64,000 nt of DNA from Aureobasidium sp. EXF-3400. Taxonomy: Eukaryota; Ascomycota; Dothideomycetes; Dothideales; Saccotheciaceae. The position numbers and the translations under genes are program-made. The stretch's first letter is position 1. Each line of letters begins with the position of its first letter. The stretch is taken from NCBI GenBank assembly GCA_024195585.1, contig SWBL01000005.1, positions 329,680 to 393,679 on the forward strand. The letters are read 5' to 3'. The notes under the pieces were generated by a model. The model was not told the DNA's origin, did no database searches, and saw nothing but the letters and a program-made list of their open reading frames with translations. Below are positions 1-12,020 of the stretch, piece by piece.

Positions 1-546
1 GAGATCTGGGATACCGCAGGCCAGGAGCGCTTCGCCTCGCTCGCTCCCATGTACTACCGCAACGCACAAGCTGCTCTCGTCGTCTACGATCTTACCAAGC
101 CGTCCTCATTGGTCAAGGCTCGTCACTGGGTCGCCGAGCTGCAACGTCAGGCTTCACCAGGCATTGTTATCGCTCTGGTCGGTAACAAGTTCGATCTGTG
201 CGGTGAGGAAGGAGAGGACGCTGAGGAGGATACCGCTGCCGAGGCTACCACTGGCGACGATGAAGACGGTGCAGATGCAAGGAAAGTGAGCACACGCGAG
301 GCCAAGTCATATGCCGACGAGGAGAACCTGCTGTTCTTCGAGACTTCTGCGAAGAACGGCACCAACGTCACCGAGGTCTTTACCGCTATCGCCAACGCCA
401 TTCCCGAGACAAGCCTCAAGGGTCCTAGAGGAGGCGCTGCCGCCGCCAGAGCCGGTGCCGGTGATGCTGCTGCTCAAGGCCAGGAGTCAAGGGTCAACTT
501 GAACAGCATCAGGGAAGCTGGCGCAAAGGAGGGTTGCGCGTGCTAG
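1..546 (+). CDS. Rab5-family small GTPase (Vps21/Ypt51-like), 3' part
   Basis: The frame is open from the first base, so the 5' exon(s) with the P-loop and switch I lie outside the window; about 181 residues are visible. The G3 motif WDTAGQE begins at visible residue 3, the G4 motif GNKFD follows near residue 61, and the G5 motif ETSAK is near residue 115. The sequence ends in CAC, the usual double-prenylation signal. An acidic insert of about 26 residues ([10 protein letters not shown]...) separates G4 from RKVS, as in filamentous fungal Rab5 proteins. The family controls early endosome fusion and endosome-to-vacuole traffic on endosomal membranes. The stop is TAG at 544-546. Family assignment is firm; Vps21 versus another Rab5 paralogue is not settled. 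Confidence 0.93.
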   Translation, partial: EIWDTAGQERFASLAPMYYRNAQAALVVYDLTKPSSLVKARHWVAELQRQASPGIVIALVGNKFDLCGEEGEDAEEDTAAEATTGDDEDGADARKVSTREAKSYADEENLLFFETSAKNGTNVTEVFTAIANAIPETSLKGPRGGAAAARAGAGDAAAQGQESRVNLNSIREAGAKEGCAC

Positions 547-1600
547 TTTGGCGCATTGCCATTTCTGCTATATGTTCTATTGTGTGGGCAGATCTTGAAT
601 GCTTCTAAGCTACTGTTGTCTTTGGTTTTAGACCCGGGGTACCAACCGTCGACAGAGCTCCTGGGCCATGCTTCGAATGTCTTTGGTGTTTCTCTTACTG
701 GCGTTTTTTTCTCGACATCACGGCACCGGGCCGTTCTTCTTTTTGCTTCCTCTTGTTGATATCCACATCGAGTCTTGTCTAGGGGGGTTCTTGACCCCTA
801 TCTACCCAATTATGCCTCTTTAACTCAATTTACTCTCCAAAACTGACTGTACATCACATGATTCTATTGTCCCTAGCAGAGGGCAAGCTATTGCCATCAG
901 GTATCAGGTCATCGACTCCAATAATGAAATTGATGACTATCAGCCATAGGTACGTTCGTAGGACTTGATCATCAAGCCCACGCTCGAAACTATTGCTACC
1001 CTTACTCGTTGCCACCTCTTTCTATGTCGAGCACTCTTGTTACCTTTCGTGGCCACATTAGGCAATGGCACAAAGCGACAACCATGCTATGAAGAAAATA
1101 CATCTGTTTCCGGACAGGAACAGACCCTGAGAGAGCTAGAAGAACCAGATCCAGGCAACCATGGATCTTGCTAAACAAGGAAATAGCTTCTGTGTCATGC
1201 TTTACTTCCCAATCGAGATTGATCACACGGCTCGTTGGTCACAACAACCTGCATTGCACCTTCCCAGAATGACGACAACTATCTTTGCGATCTCGTATAA
1301 TATCAGACTTCACTGTCATGCCACTCCTCCAAGTCACGTCTTTGACATAGGGTATAACTGGTTTTCTGATCACATCAGTAAGCTTACAACCAGGTTCTCG
1401 GCTATCATCTTATGCCTCTCCTTCCATTCGAACTTCCACGACTCCAAGTTTCATTAAAGGAGAGCGAGGCCTGTGTAGAAGACCCGTGAACAAGGCAGCC
1501 AAGTTCAGAAAGTAGAAGGCGCCGAGCCGATTAAACCATTCTTTTGATCAATCCGAGGCTTTAAGGAATAGGAGTGGCATAGAGTGTACTACGAACAGCT
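547..1600. other. Intergenic, nothing recognised
   Basis: This is the 3' flank of the Rab gene. Short open frames occur (for example 1161-1457 +), but none has a domain, fungal splice signals or convincing codon use. No RNA gene was seen. Confidence 0.5.
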
Positions 1601-2132
1601 CTATCTCAGAGGAAGTCTACAGTCTCCGGTCAGACTCTCCAGCTCGCGCTTCACGCATCCATGTTCCATCTCACAGGCTTCGACCTTCTCTCTTGCATCA
1701 CGGAGATTTGCAAATTCGGCTTTCAATGCAACTTCTCTCCAATGAATCGGTAGGAATCTATCCAGGGTTTTGTCCATCTCAACGAAAAATTCTTTATCTT
1801 CCTCCGAACGCCGAAGGCAAACGGAATAGGTGAGTCTATCCTTACATGCCATCATGTCCGAAACCCACGCTGTACGCTATTTGACGAGTTCCTCTTGTCT
1901 CTCGGCGAGGGTTTGGGTGTTGGGGTCTTGTTCGATTTCTGCTAGTTGTTGCTTGAGAAGTTGGAGCTCGAGTTCCTTTTCGGCGAGTTGAGCTTGCAGG
2001 TTTTCTTGTCTTTGGTGACGCTCGTCAAGTCTAGCTTTGAGTAACTGGAGATGTTCTTGCCCTATGCATGTCAGTGGTTAGTGTCCTTCTCTCAAGTCAG
2101 CAGCAGTGTTACCTACCTTGTATTTGAACCAT
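1601..2132 (-). pseudogene. Small coiled-coil protein gene interrupted by in-frame TAG
   Basis: Exon 1 is 2117-2132 (ATG at 2130-2132), the donor is GTAGGT, and the 55-nt intron ends in CTAAC...CATAG. Exon 2 begins at 2061. The spliced frame reads 66 residues of heptad-like Q/L/E/K-rich coiled coil (starting MVQIQGQEHLQLL) and stops at TAG 1877-1879. The same frame then continues open for 91 more charged residues to a stop at 1601-1603, again coiled-coil-like. Either a 66-residue protein is made, or a protein of about 158 residues was broken by one nonsense change (CAG to TAG is one possible origin). No family is recognised and no function can be proposed. Confidence 0.42.
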
Positions 2133-2437
2133 TTTCACTGGTGTGAGATCGACTCAACGATTGACATTCAAGATGTGTCTGGGTTGAAGAACAATGAAGC
2201 GCAAGAACAACAGGTAGAAGGAGCATCTTATAGTGTCTGGCTGGGCCGTGGTCTCGGTGCATTCCGCACCTGGCCTTGCAGATAGCGGTGATAAAATATG
2301 TAAGGGCTTGTACAACGTGATTCTGCATGCTTTGCATATTCGTGTGCACCTATTCTACAGACTTGAGAGATGCCGCACTACAAAGACCCAAAGCCTATCC
2401 TACAACGGAAAGCTTCCAAGTTTCTTTGCTTCTGCGT

Positions 2438-3330
2438 CTACGTCGAATTGTTGGCTTTCACAAAGTTATGATGACTGCCTGTCTCATCAATTTCTCCATC
2501 GTTGCTTTCAACCATTTCTGAACTTCCCTCTAATTCCTCTTTGCCCTTCCCGATGATCGGAGGTATACCCACAACAGTGGCAGTACATATGGCAATAATG
2601 CCCAATTCGGGAAGAAAAGTCATGGTAAGATATGCCGTCGGGTCCCCTTTGCTAGAGTTGAAAGTCCTGTCTCCAGTAGCTTCGAAGATGAGCGAATAGA
2701 CCAATCTAACAATCATCAGAGGGACGCAGTATGCAACACAGCGGATAGCTCTTCGCTCAGGAAGTGCGTATGCAGATATATCCTTGAAGCGCCAAAAGAT
2801 CCACAACAGCCAAAGAGTATATACGTAGATGATAGTGATGATTGCTCTGCTCGCCTGATCATATGGCGTACGGTCCAGTTGGTTGTCATCTTTATTCTTG
2901 ATGACAATGTAACCGACGATGGATATAATGATATCGATCCAAGTAAGCAACTGCGGAGCATAAAAGTAGTGTTTATGCACGACAGGGACAATCTTGTTTC
3001 TATCTTTGTGTTAGCACAAGCCTTTTTTCTCAAGTAGTAAATAATAACGTACACTCGATGCAGAAGCTCTAAAAACAGGAAGATGATGAGCATGATGCCT
3101 AGCGACTCGCAGACAAACACAGTAGCCCAAAGACTTTTGGAATCATTGTTCATAATAGCTAGGTAACAGCTTGCGCTGATAAGGCGGATGAGTGAGAAGA
3201 CACTGATACAGAACCAGCCAATTCGTCGTGTCCAGTAGAATTCAACAGCGAAGATGAAGGAGATCGAGAAGGTAATGATTTGGGCGACGCAGATGCCATC
3301 GCGGTACCTGAATATGCCATCGCTGTGCAT
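2438..3330 (-). CDS. DUF7702-type fungal integral membrane protein
   Basis: Two exons, 3053-3330 and 2438-2999, are joined by a 53-nt intron (donor GTACGT, branch GCTAAC, acceptor TAG) and give 279 residues. About seven hydrophobic segments are spread along the protein. The N-terminal third has the family pattern of a TM segment, then GWFCISVFSLIR, then a short luminal turn and an ESLGI...LELLHRV helix. The last roughly 30 residues are hydrophilic and acidic. DUF7702 proteins are fungal multipass proteins of unknown function, often present as paralogues. The family name rests on recall of its conserved pattern. Biochemical role and membrane location cannot be inferred from sequence. Confidence 0.75.
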
Positions 3331-4108
3331 CGTTGAGGTAGAACACAGATCGATATGTAGTTGAGTAGAAGTGGTTCAAAGCAAGTCTCAATGGCAGCGA
3401 ACGAGAGGTGGAAAAGAATAGATTGAGGATTCAACGGCAGGGAGATGTGCCAGGTTTATAAACAAGAGGCATTGCATGGCTGTGTCCACTAGGTCTTGCC
3501 TATCATTCATATTTACGTATCTGCTCGTCCCAGAGATGGTTCATGTTGCATGGAAAGAGGTCGTGCTTTGAGGCTCAGAAGTTGGTCTCGCGAAATCTGA
3601 TTGGCCGGCTCGGACTTTTCGAAGGATTCTATATATCCACTCTTGGCATTCGAGAGATTGATGACTTCGCCAATGTCGAGCAACGACCGGTAAAAGATGA
3701 TGTATGGTGTGGCATGTGATATGAGGCATGGATAGACGGACAAAGGAAGTAGCACTCAAAGTCTTCGTGCTTGGGAAATGTTCAATAGCTGAAGATGTCA
3801 AGTCCAGGATTCGGTAACTTAAGCTTGTTTTTCTCATGGATTGCTCTTTCTCTTCCAGATACTTTACATTGATAACGATCTTGATTAACCTGAGTCTAAT
3901 GGGTTGTCTGTCCTAGCATGTCATCTTGTCCCAGAGAGCCATATAATTGCTTCAAAATGGAAAGACGTCATGAATCATGGTGTTGGGAGCATATTCTTTG
4001 AAACAGATTGATAGAAGTCTTCTCTTTTTGTGATATGAAATCAATGGGCCAGAATGTGGGCAAGGAAGGTATCCATCGTTCACGTACTGTGCTGTGTCTC
4101 TTTCACTT
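3331..4108. other. Intergenic, nothing recognised
   Basis: This is the 5' flank of the DUF7702 gene and the 3' flank of the FIT-family gene. Overlapping minus-strand open frames at 3513-3837 show no domain or intron signals and are judged chance. Confidence 0.5.
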
Positions 4109-5143
4109 CTATACACCTGGCATTCCCAAAATGCTTCTGACAGCAGGCGCACCTCGGGGCACGAAGTAAACAGCGTAAATGACGCTGAAAGCAACGAGGA
4201 AGCCAGTGAACTTTTCCAGCCAGGTGTGGAAGTATGCAGCGGTCATGAGCAACATCCACCAGCTCAGACCTGCAATGCATAGGGCAACTCTAACGCCCAA
4301 GCCCAACTCGTTCGGGACGTGGACATTGCCCTTGTTGTCGGGTGTTTCAACGGCAGCGGTCTTGACGGCGCCATCGTGCATGCGGATACGACGGTCCTCG
4401 CGCAAGCCTCCATTTCTGAGAACGTCGGGCAAGATCTCGAGCCAGAGCATAGCAGAACCAAGAATGAGGATGAAGACATGGCCACTGATATCATGGCCGC
4501 CTCTCCAAGAGCCACCAGCAATCTTGCAGGCGGCATGAGTCAAGATTTCTCTGGTGTCGCTCATCTGGTTCTGCTTGTAGTTGTTGATAGGGTCATCCTT
4601 GTAGATGATCTCGCATTGTCCGCCGGTCAATCTAAAACCGCGGTCGATGATGGGCGGGCCGAAGAACCATTGGGTAACTGCACACCAGACAGCGGTCACA
4701 GCAGTGTAGCGGATGATGGCGCGGATACGGCGGGGTGTGAGGGTGGGCTGGAAGCGAGGACCAAGAGAGCTGTGGGTGAAGCAGAAGAGGAAGAATGCGC
4801 CTGTTATCCATACCCAGCCAATCTTGACGAAGTAGACGTTGAAGACGTTGGACTTGAGGGCGAAGTACGAGGGAGCGATGGATGGAGGATGAGACTGGAG
4901 GTCGCCGCTGTAGGGAGTGTTGCGCGTGGTCTTGTTCAGGACGCTGAACAGGGAGCCCAGGACCAAGGTGAAGGGATAGATGGCCAGCAAGACGCCCTCA
5001 AGGAAGGTGGGATACCATGGTGACGTTGGCGCTTTCTGTAGCCTGTTCATGTTGGCGTTCGGAGACGACGACGAAGAGGGCGACGAGGATTGAGACAAAG
5101 CAGATACCGGCACCTCTGCCTTGAAGCGATTCCGGGTCGACAT
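4109..5143 (-). CDS. SCS3: FIT2/Scs3 family fat storage-inducing transmembrane protein (acyl-CoA diphosphatase)
   Basis: This is a single-exon gene of 344 residues if translation begins at ATG 5141-5143 (MSTRNRFK). The frame stays open upstream to 5320, but that stretch is Gly-rich and unlike the family, so the internal Met is chosen. About six membrane segments are visible. The family's catalytic histidines sit in the GGHDISGHVF motif (His217 and His222) and in AYFHTWLEKFTG (His306). FIT proteins lie in the ER membrane, cleave fatty acyl-CoA and are needed for lipid droplet budding and phospholipid homeostasis. Scs3 and Yft2 are the yeast members; which one this matches is not settled. No intron is needed. 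Confidence 0.88.
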   Translation of the reverse strand: MSTRNRFKAEVPVSALSQSSSPSSSSSPNANMNRLQKAPTSPWYPTFLEGVLLAIYPFTLVLGSLFSVLNKTTRNTPYSGDLQSHPPSIAPSYFALKSNVFNVYFVKIGWVWITGAFFLFCFTHSSLGPRFQPTLTPRRIRAIIRYTAVTAVWCAVTQWFFGPPIIDRGFRLTGGQCEIIYKDDPINNYKQNQMSDTREILTHAACKIAGGSWRGGHDISGHVFILILGSAMLWLEILPDVLRNGGLREDRRIRMHDGAVKTAAVETPDNKGNVHVPNELGLGVRVALCIAGLSWWMLLMTAAYFHTWLEKFTGFLVAFSVIYAVYFVPRGAPAVRSILGMPGV

Positions 5144-8100
5144 GACTTGTGTGAAATGTATGCAAGAAGAGGGTATAGGTTGGATGGTTGTTGTCGCTGA
5201 AAGAGACTTTGGTCCACGTTTTGCGCGCGCCAATATGACGTATGTATTTACCTGCCAACATTTACCTCCACCTCCTCCAACACCTGTCCTTTCACTATGA
5301 TGCATGAATTTGTCTTGCAAGAAGCTCGTCTATGTCGCTATCTAGAACTACGACCAATTTGTGCCTGAGACTAGTCTGTGTCGTGCTGATTACGTTCACT
5401 GTGTCGTGGTTGCATGGTCGTTGCTATGCCGTTCTGCAAGCTCTCTCTGATATACCGATCCAGAACTCAAGCACCATCCCATTCAATGCTACGCATCAGA
5501 AGTATACTGCACATGTCCTTGCTTGGATGATTAGCAGGAGTCAATGGGCCTGAAGACGTAATACATGTGTTGTCTGACGAGGTTTCTTCACACGACTCAT
5601 GAAGCCTAGTTGCTGGGAGCACCCTGGCTTCACCCAACCATCATGTCCAGGAAATATCAGGTGTCTCAACTGAGCATTGTGCAAAAGAGCCTGCAGAAAT
5701 ACGATGCTGCTATTTATCCTGTTAAATAAGACTCTTGCTGCATTGGCCGTGAAGACACGGTCTTAACGACTGGATAAACATATCGAAGGTCGTGAAGAAG
5801 TGCCATGGAGCTACAGAGGACATATTGATGGAACTAGCCCCGGTAGTGGGTTCACTTGATCACGAAATCTCGTAGCAATGAACATGTGGACCTAATGAGA
5901 GACCGAAGTACTGCAGCAAAGCTACTTATTTTGTCGACACTACAGCGGGTATGTATGGTCGCGGCGTCTTCTCATCCAATGGTCTTGATTGCGACAACAG
6001 AATACAGTGGCTCATGGACCGGCACTCCTGATCTTTATCAGTCGTAAGTAGAACGCAATCGTTCTCTGAGCTTCAAAACTCCGCGGCTCTCGGAAGTAGA
6101 TCAGCTGCGACTGTGGCTCAGTTGCGCACTTCAGAGCTTTTAGCTTTACTACCTTGGCAACATCCAGATTAGGGAGCCTGGATTGACAGTGTAGATGGAC
6201 GATCGAGTTCGCATATTATGCAGGGAGGATTTCGAACTGCCAATCGTGGACGTTTATTATAGGATCAGCTCCTGACGATCAACAAACATATTTTCGTGTC
6301 GAGGGATTTTCGAACAAGACAATAAATTTCTCAAGGAACAGAAAAATATCGCAATCTACCTTGCCGTAAAGGCCGAATTGTAAGCTCACTCATGGTGTCC
6401 TATTGATGTTTATCACGAGCTAACGTGCGAGCTGAGGATAGTATGGCCACTGGCCAGGCACCAGGGGGCGTGTCTGGAACAATTCCCCTTGTGGTTCCTG
6501 GCTGCTAGACGAGACAATTCAACGTCTGCGACCATGAACAAAACACTCTCGGAGTAAGGTCGGGACCGTCCTGCATTGCTTTGGTAGTCTCAGCGATATA
6601 CGATGCCATCATGCAAGGCAAGCTGAGCATTGATTTGAGAAAGGAGGATGACGCCGTGAAATAATGCGATCTGGCCTTTGGAACTTTGTACAACAGCGTT
6701 GGCTTCTGCCGGCTTCGCCGTGGAATCCTGAGGCCTCATCGCCAAAGTTAAACCCCGCTCGTCAGAACCGCAAGTGGTAACGTAAGCTGTAGTGGCTCAC
6801 GCTGGACTTAACCGGGAACCGAACGAGTCTTTGATAGTCGCGGAGTGCTGTCCCGAAATCGCGAAGAGTAGGCAAAAAGATGCCATAAGTCGCAAAAAGA
6901 CAGAGCGATCACGGATCCGCGGCGGCGACTCAGAGTGACGTGGGTGGTGTGTGCACCGTGCCATGTTATCTTTATGGGGAGCGTTTGATGGATGAAGTGT
7001 CGGCGGAGAGCTCGGGGCAAGTGTTTACAAAGAATCTCTCGATCGCGATGGGCTGCCACAAGGGTGCGATATCGCAGACCCTGTGCGCCCATCCCGCCCA
7101 TCCTTTGTACACCGTCACTAAGTTCGAGAACAGCTCTGGGAGATAGTGGCAGCAAACAAGAACGTGTGTTCCATGAGGCTGCGATTTGGTGATTGATAGA
7201 GATCGGCTCGGGATAAGAATGACGCTCTCGGGAGTGGGGTTCTCGGGGAGCGGATGTGGTGATTTAACATGAACTAAGCTCAACGCGGAAAGGATAAGAC
7301 AATCGGAGACATGTGCTGTGCCTGATTTCGCGATGGGCGACTCACGAGGCTTCGCCGTTCAGCGGCCACGGGGAACAAGTGGGAAAGCAACAGCTCAATG
7401 TGTGAGAGAAAACAGCTGTCTAGATGAAGGGACTCGGTGGCTGAGGGACGGGAGCTATGTTGGCAAGTACTGTTGTACTGTCGGGGTTATCATGAGACTG
7501 GTCGTGTCTGGACTCGAGTAGGGATAAGGGAGGGAGGGCATGCGCCCTTAGATTTGCTAGGCGGAGCGGGAATCAATGAACGAGGCGTTTCCTAGCCGCA
7601 GGTCCCACACGGCCACACATTACGTGCCTCGAATCCCTGCGTGCATGTTTTCTGTTTGTGAGGCGTCTAGAGAGGCAGGATCAGAGTAGGATCAGAGCAG
7701 AACAATGAGCAGGAGGCTATTGTAAAACAAAGGCAGAAGGAAAGCCAAAGCATCGGGGAAACCAGGCACAAAAGGAGCAATTTGGTGGTGAGATAAGATC
7801 AGGAAAGCACGTTTCGGAGGCTTTGTCTTTTGGAGGAGCAGCTGTGATTGGGCTGGCCGGTCGCTCCACCCTTCAAGCGGGGGATCCGCTAGCACCTTCG
7901 GTCTCTTGACCAAGTTGCTACCACTTGTTTCTCTGCCACTTTCCTCCGCCTGACTCTGACTCTCTCAAACACCTTCTCACGCATCACCGTACCCATCCCA
8001 TTGAAGCCGACTGACACCCGACACCCCTTTCCACCACCTGCCGACCTCTACTCTCGCAATCACTCCACCCGACTCCCCATTCCTGCCGCCTTGCCGATCC

Positions 8101-8217
8101 ATTATCCGTCCTTGTTGTTGAGGCTGTGCAACCGACAATCTCCAAAAAAAAGTCTCGGGAGAGCAACAATCACCTACCTCAACCAGTATACCAGAGTATA
8201 CAGCAATTCACTCCACA
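5144..8217. other. 3-kb gene-poor interval; 5' leader of C2H2 gene at its end
   Basis: No frame here has a recognisable domain. The last roughly 300 bases (about 7910-8217) are C/T-rich with many CACC and CTCT runs, typical of a fungal promoter and 5' UTR, and belong to the zinc-finger gene starting at 8218. The long upstream region suggests extended regulation of that gene. No tRNA or repeat was seen. Confidence 0.5.
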
Positions 8218-9453
8218 ATGACTGTCGCAAGGGTATGTCTGCTGCCCTCGACTGCCGAGATGCCGCCAGCTGATAAGCAACCCAACAGGACACACCGCAC
8301 CGTGCCTCGGTCTCTGGCAGTCTGCCGTCACGCAACTCCTACTCTCGTTCCCACAACACTCCCTCAATGCTCGGCTCTTCCTATAACCCCACTCACCGTG
8401 TGACCCGCCGCAAGAGCACCACTCTGAGCGCCGCAACCAGTGCCCAAGCAATCTCCCAAGCCATCAACATCGATCAATCCAACGCTGCCCGTAAATCCAT
8501 CTCTTCACGCAATGCCCTTGGTTCCTTAGGCCAGGCTAGCTATCCTTCTCCACCGAGCAGCTTGCCCCAGGGTGACAAGCCCGCCGATGACAAGAAGATC
8601 AAGGCTCGTCGCGGCAGCGATGGCTCCGTCTTGACAAAGAAGAAGTCGGCTGCTGGTGAGCTCAAGTGTGAAACCTGCGGAAAGGGCTACAAGCACAGCA
8701 GTTGTTTGACGAAACATCTGTGAGTTCAGCTATTGCACTTACCTAGATTTTATGCCCCGTACTAATTGATCCTGCAGTTGGGAGCACACTCCGGAATGGC
8801 AGTACACGTCCAAACTCCTCATTTCCAAGCACCAACAAGTGCAGTTGCTAGAAGCTGCCTCGGTCCTTGTCGCCATGAACGGAGATGCCACCACTGGAGA
8901 TGGCAAACTCAGCGACAGCGACAACTCGTCTGCCTCGCCTGCTGCCTCGGGTTCTGACTCTCGAGAAGATGATATCAGCTCGGCCGAGACAACGCCTCCT
9001 CCTCATGGCGAGCAATCTTTCGGACACAACAAGCGCTACAGCAACGCCAGCAGTCTTGTCTCGCGCTCGTACCAGTCCGAATTCTCAGCTCCTGCTGGAT
9101 CATCGCACGCCCGTCATTGGAGCACTTCAAGCAGCAGACCTATCACTGCTGCCTCTTCTCTTGCCCAGAGCTATCCCGATGAGGACCAAGCGGACCTTGC
9201 TGCTGCAGTCGGCTTACTCAGCTGCAGTTATGGCACCCCCACTTATGGTCCAACCAGCTTGGGCAAGGACGTGCCTCCGGTACCTCCTCTTCCTGCAAGA
9301 TACCAGAACTCATACCAGCCAAGCTCCTTGGCAAATGCTCACCAGTTCCACGAAGATGTTGATATGGAAGAGGAATCGTACTCGGATGACGAAGACGAGA
9401 CTAGCAGAGCCGATGAAGCCGACGATGGTGTCTTTGGCACAATGGAAGAGTGA
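8218..9453 (+). CDS. Single C2H2 zinc-finger protein with low-complexity acidic tail
   Basis: Three exons, 8218-8232, 8289-8719 and 8778-9453, give 373 residues. The first exon encodes only MTVAR before a GTATGT donor. The only finger is CETCGKGY...TKHLWEH (C-x2-C, then H-x4-H) near residues 136-159; the second intron (GTGAGT...GCAG) splits it within its KHL|WEH part. Upstream is Ser-rich with basic RRK patches. Downstream is Ser/Ala/Pro-rich and ends in an acidic stretch (EEESYSDDEDE). Such single-finger proteins are conserved in Pezizomycotina, and nuclear DNA binding is presumed from the finger. No target or pathway can be read from the sequence. Confidence 0.85.
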
Positions 9454-10616
9454 TCCCAATACTCTTGTTCTCTCTTGTTTTTCTGGAAAGCCTGGTGCCA
9501 TTGGTCGAATTTTGGACCCTCCAGTGTTCAGGAAAACACACGATATATTTTGCTGTCAACTTTAGCGTTTCCTTTTTCACTGCAGCCAGATCTCCGCAAG
9601 GCCGCTCCTTTGGCACCGATGAGTGGGAGTAAGACGTCCCATGAGGTTGAAGTCATTCGAGCCCAGAGTCCTTTGCGTTCGAGAAGGCTAGCCGTTTTCA
9701 GTCACCCTACACACTCGCTTCAACCTGGAAACCCTCCTATCAACTTCTCTTGCTAATGCCGTTCATGTCCCTTGTATTTTTTCTTTCTTATCACTTCTTC
9801 TCCACAACTTGAGGGAGAGGTTACAGGCATTTCTTATGTCACCATGAGCAGCATCTTTTGTCTTCTTTTCTTCTCGTCATCTCTTTTCCTTGGAACGATA
9901 TGAATATGGCATGAAAAGAACTTCCATCGTAGCAGCAAGCATTGGCTGGCATTGTTGTGCGAAGAGGCAGATATGACGATATTCAAGAAAACCAGAATCC
10001 GTTCTGAAACCAGTGCTCTTTTTCCAATTATGTGACAGGTCCAATGGGGATAGATGGTCCGCACAACAGTGTGTTGAGTTGGGGCTCGAGATTGAGGAAA
10101 GAAGGAGCTTCAGGAAAAGAGGGAACAGAGCTTCTCTTTAGCTATAGCTTTCGGGAGCTCCTGTGAACCGATGATGAGCCTCACCGATCAGATTGCCAAA
10201 AAGCAAAGAGCTATTATCAGCGCAACTTTGCTTGGTCGCGAAAAATGACCGTGATGAAGAATGATCGTCATTGGGAACCAGCACGGGCCGTTTGGGAGTT
10301 TACGATGCTTTGCTTCTCTCCACACGTCCAGGCTGTCAAGCATTTGCAGCTCCCGCAAAAAAGAAACAACAGAGCCTCATCAACCGATCATCTCCAGTGG
10401 GGTCAATTTAAGCGATCAGCGGTTTCTTCTGGACTTGTTCGCTGTTGAACGTCGAAAGCTGTTTTCGTACTATTTTGTCTGCTTGTACTCGATTATCTGC
10501 TCATTTGATTTACATTGTTTGCCTCGGTATTCTCGGACAAGGAGAAGAGCAAGAGTCAGCATTGTAACCAACGATAAAATTATATTGCTTGACTTGCTCT
10601 CTGGACACAAGCAAGA
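9454..10616. other. Intergenic (3' UTR of finger gene, 5' flank of Nudix gene)
   Basis: T-rich runs around 9770-9800 look like 3' UTR. Short frames at 10245-10683 overlap the start of the next gene in other phases and are dismissed. Nothing else was seen. Confidence 0.5.
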
Positions 10617-11449
10617 ATGCCTCCTTCAAGACGTGTTCATGCTAGTGCACCTGTGGACAAGTATTTTCCTAGCAACAGTTTAGTGATAGGTACGAATATC
10701 TTTCTATCTCTTCCCTCTCATCTGCAATTTCGCTGTAGATTTTTCAATTGTACTTTATCAACATTTGAAGAATTAGAAACCACCCAGGATTTATAGAAGC
10801 ATCACCTGACACAAGAGAAAAAACAACAGGTGCAGGAGTAACAATATTCCACCTCGCCACAAACCGCATCGTCATCTGCAGAGACACACGCTCAAACGTC
10901 TACTTCCTACCCAAAGGCCGCAAAGACGCAAGCGAAGAAGTTACCACCACAGCAATCAGAGAAGGCTTTGAAGAATCTGGGTATAGATGCAGATTACTGC
11001 CTTTACCAATCGATCACTTGCAACCATCTCCTGCTGGAAACAGCCAAGAAGAACAGGAATGGGTCATAGAGCCTTTAGCCACGAGAATGATGCCCGTGGC
11101 GAGGGATTACCAATATATGCTTTTTTGGTATGCGGCTGAGACGATACCTGAACATCTCGAAGATTCGTTGAATGCGGTATCGACGGATGGGTGGATGATG
11201 CCTGAGCCGTTTCCTGATAACATGACGTTGAAGGAGAGGGAAAAGCTGGATGTAAGGGGAGATGAGATATATGAGCCGAAACGACATGAAGGAACTGGCG
11301 TTGATGAAGACGAGGCTTTCTATGTTGGTCAGCTGGTTAGTGTGGAAGAGGCTATAAGGTTGTTAGGCGGTACTAGTGCTGATGTTGTTAGACGGGCTTG
11401 GGAAGGCATTTGTTTGCGGAGGAAGCTGGAAGGAGAGGTGAAAGCATGA
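10617..11449 (+). CDS. Nudix hydrolase domain protein
   Basis: Two exons, 10617-10689 and 10788-11449 (donor GTACGA, acceptor CCCAG), give 244 residues. The Nudix box fits G-x5-E-x7-R-E-x2-E-E-x-G exactly: GRKDASEEVTTTAIREGFEE, then SGY. The preceding strand, GAGVTIFH...YFLPKG, is the standard approach to the box. The C-terminal half has a long acidic insertion, and ends in a helix that begins VEEAIRLLGG. Nudix enzymes cleave a nucleoside diphosphate linked to another moiety, with metal bound by the box glutamates. Fungal proteins of this layout are usually uncharacterised, so the substrate is unknown. The first exon is supported by phase and start codon only. Confidence 0.82.
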
Positions 11450-12020
11450 TAGAGCTGGGCAATGAGATTGTCTGAGAAGTAGATGCCGATGAGCATAAAT
11501 CGGGACACATTCTTATGGTGTGATGGTCTGGCAGTAAGCTGGTTGAAATATAGAACTAGGTTGTCAAGCTGTTATCCTTTTTACTCTGCTTCTATCGACT
11601 GAGCGGAAGGCACTCTCTGCCGTGGAAACCGAGAGCCCTCCAGAGGGTGTATAGTACCCAGACAGACTCCTGGAATCACGTCTACTCCCCTGTTAGATGT
11701 TTTTGAGAAAGTGAATACATCAGGAAGGACCGAATCGTAACCAAGCGGACCAACGAAAAGCGCCTCGGCAGAGGGTTCTTGCACCCTCCATCTCGAGAAG
11801 CTCTCATAAGACATTGACAGATCATAGGATCAATACCTGAATTTCACCAAGCTCTTAAATTAGAGCAAGGAACGCATGAATTGGTGGAAATGAATCCTTT
11901 ATAATATCTTATCTATTCAATTTACTCCAACAACTAACAGAAAATCGAATCAAAACTTTCAATGACCGCAGAACGATAAACAAAGAAGACTGAAAAGAAA
12001 GGTGAGCATGAGTGGTGCGT
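11450..12020. other. Short convergent intergenic region
   Basis: This lies between the Nudix gene (+) and the coiled-coil gene (-), which converge here. It is AT-rich near 11880-11960, consistent with overlapping 3' UTRs. No gene was seen. Confidence 0.5.

Noticed and set aside
1161..1457. 98-codon plus-strand frame downstream of the Rab gene
   Set aside because: Composition resembles chance sequence (many His, Ser, Cys, Ile), with no domain or splice signals.
3513..3837. Overlapping minus-strand frames
   Set aside because: Two phases open at once, no conserved motif and no intron signals.
4109..5320. Longer FIT-family start at 5320
   Set aside because: The extra 59 residues are Gly- and Lys-rich without family similarity; ATG 5143 fits better.
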